64,000 nucleotides of DNA from Trichopria drosophilae (lineage: Eukaryota > Arthropoda > Insecta > Hymenoptera > Diapriidae), in the NCBI GenBank assembly GCA_030407085.1, contig CM059582.1:49995001-50059000 (forward strand), written 5' to 3'. The notes under the pieces were generated by a model that saw only the letters and a list, made by a program, of their open reading frames with translations, searched no databases and was not told where the DNA came from. The translations under genes were made by a program, and so were the position numbers. Positions 57,224 to 64,000 of this stretch are shown in pieces. Positions within the stretch are counted from its first letter, which is position 1. Each line of letters begins with the position of its first letter.

Positions 57224-60200
57224 TACGGAAGTAATGTAATAATATTTTTGATGACAACATGGTATCAGCAGGTTATGCCAACATTTGTAAAGATTTCATT
57301 GATTGTATCGCAATTAAAATATTTTTATATAAATAAAATTATTCAGAGATTTAATTATTTTAAGAATAATTATTCGCAGGGCTAGAATATGAAGCTGGCT
57401 TATTAACCGTACGTTAATTAACGTAATAGCAGCTTTGAAAGAACGATGCTATTAAAATTAACCCGTATATGTGGTTAATATTTGGGTATTTTGTTTATAC
57501 ATAAAAATTAACTACCCCAGATTATAAATTAATAGTAAAATTAAATTAGTAAGAACTTGATTTGTTCAATCATATGTCCTCAAAAATCCAATAATTAGTG
57601 GTTAAATGGATAAAATCGCTTGGAAAATGTTTTTCATAACATGCGTTATAGTTTAGTAAATTAAGTTTTACATCGATTGCTGACACAGATTTTTTAGATT
57701 GAGACACTTCACGTAGAATGGCCTACATTTTTTTTCTATGCAACGTGTATCTGAGACATTATTTTCATCTATCGACATTTTTCAGTCTTATACCCAGACA
57801 CATGTTGTGAAGATGGTAGACATATATGCATTTAAGACGTTTCCATGTTTAGGTACTTAAAATCTAAGACACATTGTCAATTCGAACATCTTCGGAAATA
57901 CTCGGCAACTCTCGTCTTGAAACTACCATAATCTTTGTTCATGGTTTGAAATGATTTCACGGTTTAACACCGATTTATTGTTAGTCCCCTAGCAATTATT
58001 TTGGAATCGCAAAATAGTTTTTCTTCATCGTCATTATTAAAACATTGACATTTATAAATTCAATAATATGCTGCTCCAAGAAGGATGATTTATTAAAACA
58101 TGTTTTTAAAAAGACACCCACTTTTTAAAAGTAGCAGTCCAGTCACGAAACTGTACTGAAATATTGTTCGTTTTAATGGTATCCAATTAACTATCCAATT
58201 AATACCAGAGAACCATTTGCTTTACATACTAAACATGAATATTCATTCATTTTTCACAGAATCGATACAGTTTTAGGTTATGTTTCGAACATTATACATA
58301 TTCAAACTACGATTGGAGACTAGAGATACTTCTATCATACGAAACAAAGTCATTTCGAACGTTTTTTTATATGAGACATTCGAAAATGTCTTAAAAAAAG
58401 AATAAAAGTGTCTCCAAACGGGAGTTCCTTTTTCAGGACATACTTTCATAAATAATTTGACATACTAATATTGATTTAATAAATAGGAACAATACTAAAG
58501 GTATTTTTCCCCGTAAACTTTTCTTAATAGCGGATCTAAAGAATTGCATACTAATAAATCAGACAGAGAATGCATTTGTTTTCATGGATAGATTATTATC
58601 AGTAATATGCAGAATTAGATAATAGTTTACTGTAAGTCGTAATTCTAATGAGGGTATTGTTATTTCGACAATGTGGCTTATCTCCTTCGGAAAGCCTCAG
58701 TGACGGAAAAGTCGTAAATTATAATAAAAGAAGTTTTTGCCTGATATTGGACATATTAAATTACAAATACAATAATAATGAATAATCTTCTTATTGTCTT
58801 ATTTATTTGGAGTATATATATTTTTGCATTTTTACATATGCGTAAAGCAAAACGTATGGTGAGGGTAAATTGGAACGAAACGGCAGTGAGTAATTATTTT
58901 CTCTACTTAAAGCAAACTTTGGACTAAAGTGAAGTTTCAATCTGAAGTTACATTATTGTTATTGAAATTCACCAGAAATTGTAAGTCACAACGTATTTTT
59001 ACTTTTTGAGTTAAATGGAGAACCTTTTACAAATTACGGAGACTGTTTGTACGTAATATCTTCCAAAGGAAGATGCGAATCTGATAAATTCGATTAGAAT
59101 ATATAACGCCAAATAGCTTTGAGTGTTTTATCACCTGAGAAAGTTTAAAAAGTAAAGTCGCGGATTTTACATAGAAACAAGCAGGCATCTAAGTAGTAAC
59201 AGTCCAAGTGTTTTGTTTACAGTATAAACAGACTGTTACTACTTAGATTACTACACAGGTGTTAGCTCTTTAAACTTCCAGCGGAAAACAACTATGCTCG
59301 TAGGGATCCTCCTTTGCAAATTTCGCTTTTATCATCTACGAACGCAACAAATCATATGGTGGTAATGTCTTGACAACAAAATTTTATATGTAAATGATTC
59401 AAGGGCATTTGAGCACGAAAAGGCGGGCAAAAGCGAGACAATTTTGCGCCGATCTGTAAGAACATTATAAACAACTTTTCAGGTAATATTTTTTTACATA
59501 AATATTTTTTAATTTATTGGACACCGAGTGAGTGATTATGGATAAAAGCTGCTGCTGGGAAGTATTTAAAAATAAATTGCTCGACAGCCCTTAATTATTA
59601 TTTGACTATTCTTTTTCTGGGTTTCCAATTTCAATATCCACGAAGCACTGCATACCAGGACTTGCATCTCACATACATAATAACACCCTAGTTGTAATTG
59701 GATTTATTTTGGAATCAACAATCAAGTGGATATAGTTCTTGCTACATACGTCAAAGATGCACTGAAATATGGGCAAAACTACGATTCATACCGTCAACTT
59801 CGGTACATTGTAATTTGAATTCTAAGGGAAAGTTTATAGTACTTTTAAATACAAGTGCATGTGCCTAAAGTATTTTACTTACCAGCACATGTGCAGAATA
59901 CTATTCTTTTATACAGGGGGCGTAAAGTAAGGTTTGACACATTCTTGGCATTTTTGCACGCATATACACTTTTTTTCTATTATAAAATTTAATTTAACAT
60001 GATCTTATCTAATTTTAATAAAACATCGCGCATTTCCTTATTAGAGCGATAAGTAAAAAATTGTAGAATTTATTTTAACAGATATTTAAAGATATGGCCC
60101 ACCGTATAAATTCGTGTAGAACAATCCAAAAAATGAGGTTATAACAAATAAGTTCGTGTAGGCTTTAATTTGAAAATGCAATATTTTAGACACTTTTTTA

Positions 60201-63200
60201 ATTCTCAGACTTGTGAGTTCCCATTTAACCCGGGTTCTCATGTAGTATATTTAATCTTCCGCTTTCTACCTGGGGAGATGAAGCCGGCCTCAAAGCTTTT
60301 TTGACAAATTGCTTTACATTCAGCGATTTTCGAATTGTTTTTCGAAACTTTTTTATAATAAAAAAATGTATAACAATACCGTTAAAAATACAATTAATTA
60401 TGACATCTGACATCGAGTTCGTGGGCAGCTAACATTCAAGCTAACCCGATGGATTTCTTAAAATTCGTCATGCTTATTGGATCTATCATTTTGATTTTTT
60501 GAAGTGTTAACTTAAATTTGTATTTAGCCTAAAGCCTCCGAAAATCAATTTGCAAGCCGGTATAATTAGTACTAAGGCTTTTTTGAGGTTAAATTCTCAT
60601 TTATATCGCCAACAAACTGCGGGAACTGTATACTTTGTAATTGTGAAGGTGAAATTTATCATTCAATAACGATGCAAACTTAAATGTTTCTACAATCAAA
60701 GGATAAAGATCCGTAACATGAGGCGTCTATATTGACAGTTTTAACTGCGGATTTAACTGATAATAAAATACATCATACAGGTGACTCCATTTACCCCATT
60801 TTTTAATGATGTGCAAGATAATAGTATAGTACAAAGAGAGTAAGAAAATTTAGTTGTGTTAACTATTTCCATGGTAAATGAAACACTTTTCTGATACTTA
60901 AATCATTCTTAGATAACCTCAAATATATAAAAGAACTATAACCTTTCATGTTAATTCTACTATTATATGTTAAAATCGTTTCTACTATTTCTTCATGGTT
61001 CCATTAACACTTTTTTTCACTCTATGTACTCGCATGCTCCAGGAGTTTTATAGTGATCATGCATTGCCATGAGTATTGTGATTGTAAAGTATACATCTGA
61101 ATTTATTCTAATGGATCCATAGCTGAAATAATGACCGAGATAGAAGTAGATCATATCGTCTTTGTATTTGGACGCATCTATAAAGTCCAATAACGCACTC
61201 GTTTTTTCCCACTATATAGTTTATGTAAATATTAGACTTTACGAAAAAGAACACAGCTTATATCGAAGAGTCTCTGATTAAGAAATTATGATACTTCCTA
61301 ACTAGAACAATCGGTATAAAGTTAACGATTGGGATAGTACCATGCCAATATTGTTCGCAAATTTGGCTAGTTCATTTGTACGGAATGCAGCAAACAAGAC
61401 CGGCTAGATCTGGACAGATCGAGTCGTTTATAGATCTAGCCGAAGTTTATTCGTGGAATGCCGAGCGTTGCTATGAAACTGTCTAATAAATCGTTTCATC
61501 AGAGTCCGAAGTGAAAAAATAGGATCATTTATAGGAAATTTAGAAATCACTTGGTATAGCGTGCCCCAAAACTTCGAGGTGCTTACAGGCCTCTGATAAG
61601 GTGGTACTGATGGAAAGGTACCAAATAATAATGTCTATACCGATTTTATGTATCTTCCTAACCTTTAATCGGTAACCTTCACCCTGATAGTACTGATCTA
61701 GTATTAAATACCCAGTTGAAACCACATAGGACTAGCATTCGGTATATGCTACTTCCATACCAACATGCCTATCTTTGGGACGATATAGTATATATGTAAT
61801 CTGTATTGATCCAAAATTGAAAAGATATTAAAACTCGGTACACTAAAATGTTATTTAGTACTGCACTCATACCAACATAAGTTTTGACGGTACCAGTTAA
61901 GTGCTGCACCATTTGTACTTATAATTCTGATTGGAACTCACCTTAGAAGAAAACGACTATTTTATAAATATGTGAACCATCAGTAAGTAGACGTATAAAT
62001 GGAGAGAAATCTGTGTCAGGATTTACAATGTGTATTGTACAATTTACAGTTTAGTTTCCTAGTAGAAATTCTGCCCATTTTCATTGAATTGCTCTATTTT
62101 TTGGGGCACTTAAGTGGTATAGAACTACATACAGCAAAACTGCTTACAAAGTAGTCATCAACTAAAACATAAATCAGTAAAGCAATATTACGTTACGCAA
62201 TTTTCTAGTTGTTGATTAGAAATAAATTAATTAAAGCTGTTCACATATTTATCTATAAATACTTCCTAATAACTGTTCAGCAAAATTTCGTGTACAATAA
62301 AATTATTCAAAATGTCTATAAAATAAATCGACAAATGTTGTGTACCTAGTATACAGTTAAATGCATAATTTTGTCAACAAATGTACTCTATTACATAACA
62401 TTTTTAAATTATTATTATCAGTCTAAAATGATTATAACACTTCAGTACTCTGCTATTTCCCAGTGAGGAATTCGTCAAAATTGTGTGTTAAAAAAATGCA
62501 GAGATGTGAAATGTTGTAAATAGTTTGCAAATTGATGATTTCTGACGCGAGTGGAGCAGAAATGGATGAACTTATGACGTCCCGTTGTATTGGATGAAAA
62601 TTATAAAGAAAACCTGTGCTAAAGATATAAACTCTAATGAAATAATTGTAACATGGCAAAAAGGTTAAAGAAAATAATAATATAAAATATACTCATATTA
62701 AAATTATTGAACGAAGTAATCGACCGAACGACAAATCGTGCAAAAATCTTTTTCCTAATGATATTTATGCTTAAAATACTCTCTAAAGTCCTTAAGTGAA
62801 AACTCCCAAAACCTGTATAAAAAGACAACTTTTAGTTTATTTTTAAAACAAAACATCCAGATAAAATTCCCTAAATCATGGACTAAAAACTGGGCAAAAA
62901 ATGGTTATTCGTGTTGAACATTCAGAGTAATTCTATCTAGCAGGAGCCGAAAATGTCTACAATTTATCTAAAAATGGTAATTGTTACAAAGTCCTAATTT
63001 TAACTAAGTAATACGGCAGTTTGTTTATGATATGACTTTGGGGTATCGATCCTCCTTAAACGCAAGCAGTGAAGTTATTGAAAAATGTTATTATTTATTA
63101 GTTCATTTACCGAAAAGTTCTTACAAAAATTTGTTATTATAAATCATAGTAGTTATCAAAATTACGCAACAACATTTAACTTTAAACTTTATTAAATTTT

Positions 63201-64000
63201 ATTATTTTAGTTCTGTACTACAAGCTTTGTTAATTGCAGATTTCTTAGTATAATTTTAGAAAAAAGTAACAAAATTGTATTTCTATAATTACTTTATGGA
63301 AAACTATATTTGATAGGTTAGGATTTTTTCGACTAATGTCGAATTGAAACTTACCATTCCACTTCTTAGAATGAAAATAATTTTTCAACAATTCGAATAA
63401 ATTACTGTTTGAATAAAATGTTATTTTAACAACGCTTATTACATGAAATATAATACGTTCATGGCACTAATTGTAAGTGATATTCGTCGTTCCGCTTCCG
63501 GGACATGAAACTGAAATAACTCATAATTAGAAATACGTATTTTATAAAAAATTAAAATTATTAATCAACGAACATATATCGAAGTAAAAATCTACGTGAA
63601 AAATATTTTTAGAAAATCGGAATAGTTCTGTATTTCAGAAAATATTTTATGTAAAATACGAATCAAATTTTCACTATTTCACTTTACTTTCCATGCACTG
63701 CCACTACAAAATTCAATTCCTATACCATACTCTTGCTTTAAATTTATTTATAAATAATTTCTACAAGTACTATTATAAAATTATTGCAGCAATTCGAAAA
63801 TATTTTAAGTTACCTAATTCTTAATTTTTTCAGATAGATTTGACGTACAGTAGGACATTAATATAAATTTGCAAAAACTGTTCCGATATCGGGACAGTTT
63901 TCCGTTATTGGTACTTTTAATTTTAATTTGTAAGTTGTAAAATATATTTCTCTGCGGTTAACATGGCTATTTAAATAATTTTCATTTCATTTTTGTTTCT
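57224..64000. other. Geneless downstream region
   Basis: About 6.8 kb without a splice-supported exon, RNA gene or large repeat that I can recognise. A perfect 17-bp hairpin lies at 59187-59248, and a weak AAAATGG-family segment near 60455-60540. Base composition rises slightly at 61130-61800 but no coding frame is visible. Frames on both strands are short and AT-driven. Confidence 0.5.
59187..59248. repeat. Perfect 17-bp hairpin, 28-base loop
   Basis: ATCTAAGTAGTAACAGT (59187-59203) and its exact reverse complement (59232-59248) flank a loop that itself contains TGTTTAC and TAAACA. The length is like a small precursor hairpin, but it could equally be a MITE remnant, because CTTTAAACTT further out also partly pairs. 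Confidence 0.6.

Overview
The window is AT-rich, intron-bearing arthropod DNA, almost certainly from an insect. Genes are split by short GT-AG introns, and one gene is an ionotropic receptor, a family found only in protostomes. Between and inside the genes lie many foldback or inverted-repeat elements. There is no prokaryotic or CRISPR-like content. I cannot name the species.

Region by region: (1) 1-6612 is probably the last intron of a tektin-like gene. It holds a 1.06-kb foldback, a Penelope-like retroelement (PLE) remnant with hammerhead-like terminal repeats, a GTCCGTAAAGT repeat and a 2.4-kb palindromic composite. (2) 6613-6817 (+) is the terminal exon of that gene. (3) 7046-17195 (-) is a complete nine-exon Utp6 gene (586 aa), which is part of the U3 snoRNP/SSU processome. 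It is tail to tail with the tektin-like gene. Its introns carry a TTAA-flanked (piggyBac-type) MITE, a TA-flanked MITE, a 1.4-kb terminal-inverted-repeat element with a tRNA-like insert, and other foldbacks. (4) 17196-20103 is the Utp6 upstream region plus repeats, including a 300-bp insertion with a clean 8-bp target duplication. (5) 20104-29483 (-) is a seven-exon ionotropic receptor gene (490 aa); four of its six introns each hold a different long inverted repeat. (6) 29484-44816 is mostly geneless, with small MITEs, a hammerhead-like motif and one weak minus-strand exon candidate. (7) 44817-57147 (+) is a complete ten-exon GH35 beta-galactosidase (632 aa, secreted/lysosomal) with both catalytic glutamates. 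(8) 57224-64000 has no gene that I can support.

The genes look functionally unrelated: ribosome biogenesis, chemosensation, glycan breakdown and an axonemal protein. Exon boundaries were fixed by reading splice sites and checking that codon phase carries through. All three complete gene models sum to a whole number of codons and end at one stop. The distinctive feature of the window is the density and variety of palindromic non-autonomous elements, several nested or locally expanded. Family names for proteins come from remembered motif patterns, not from a database search.
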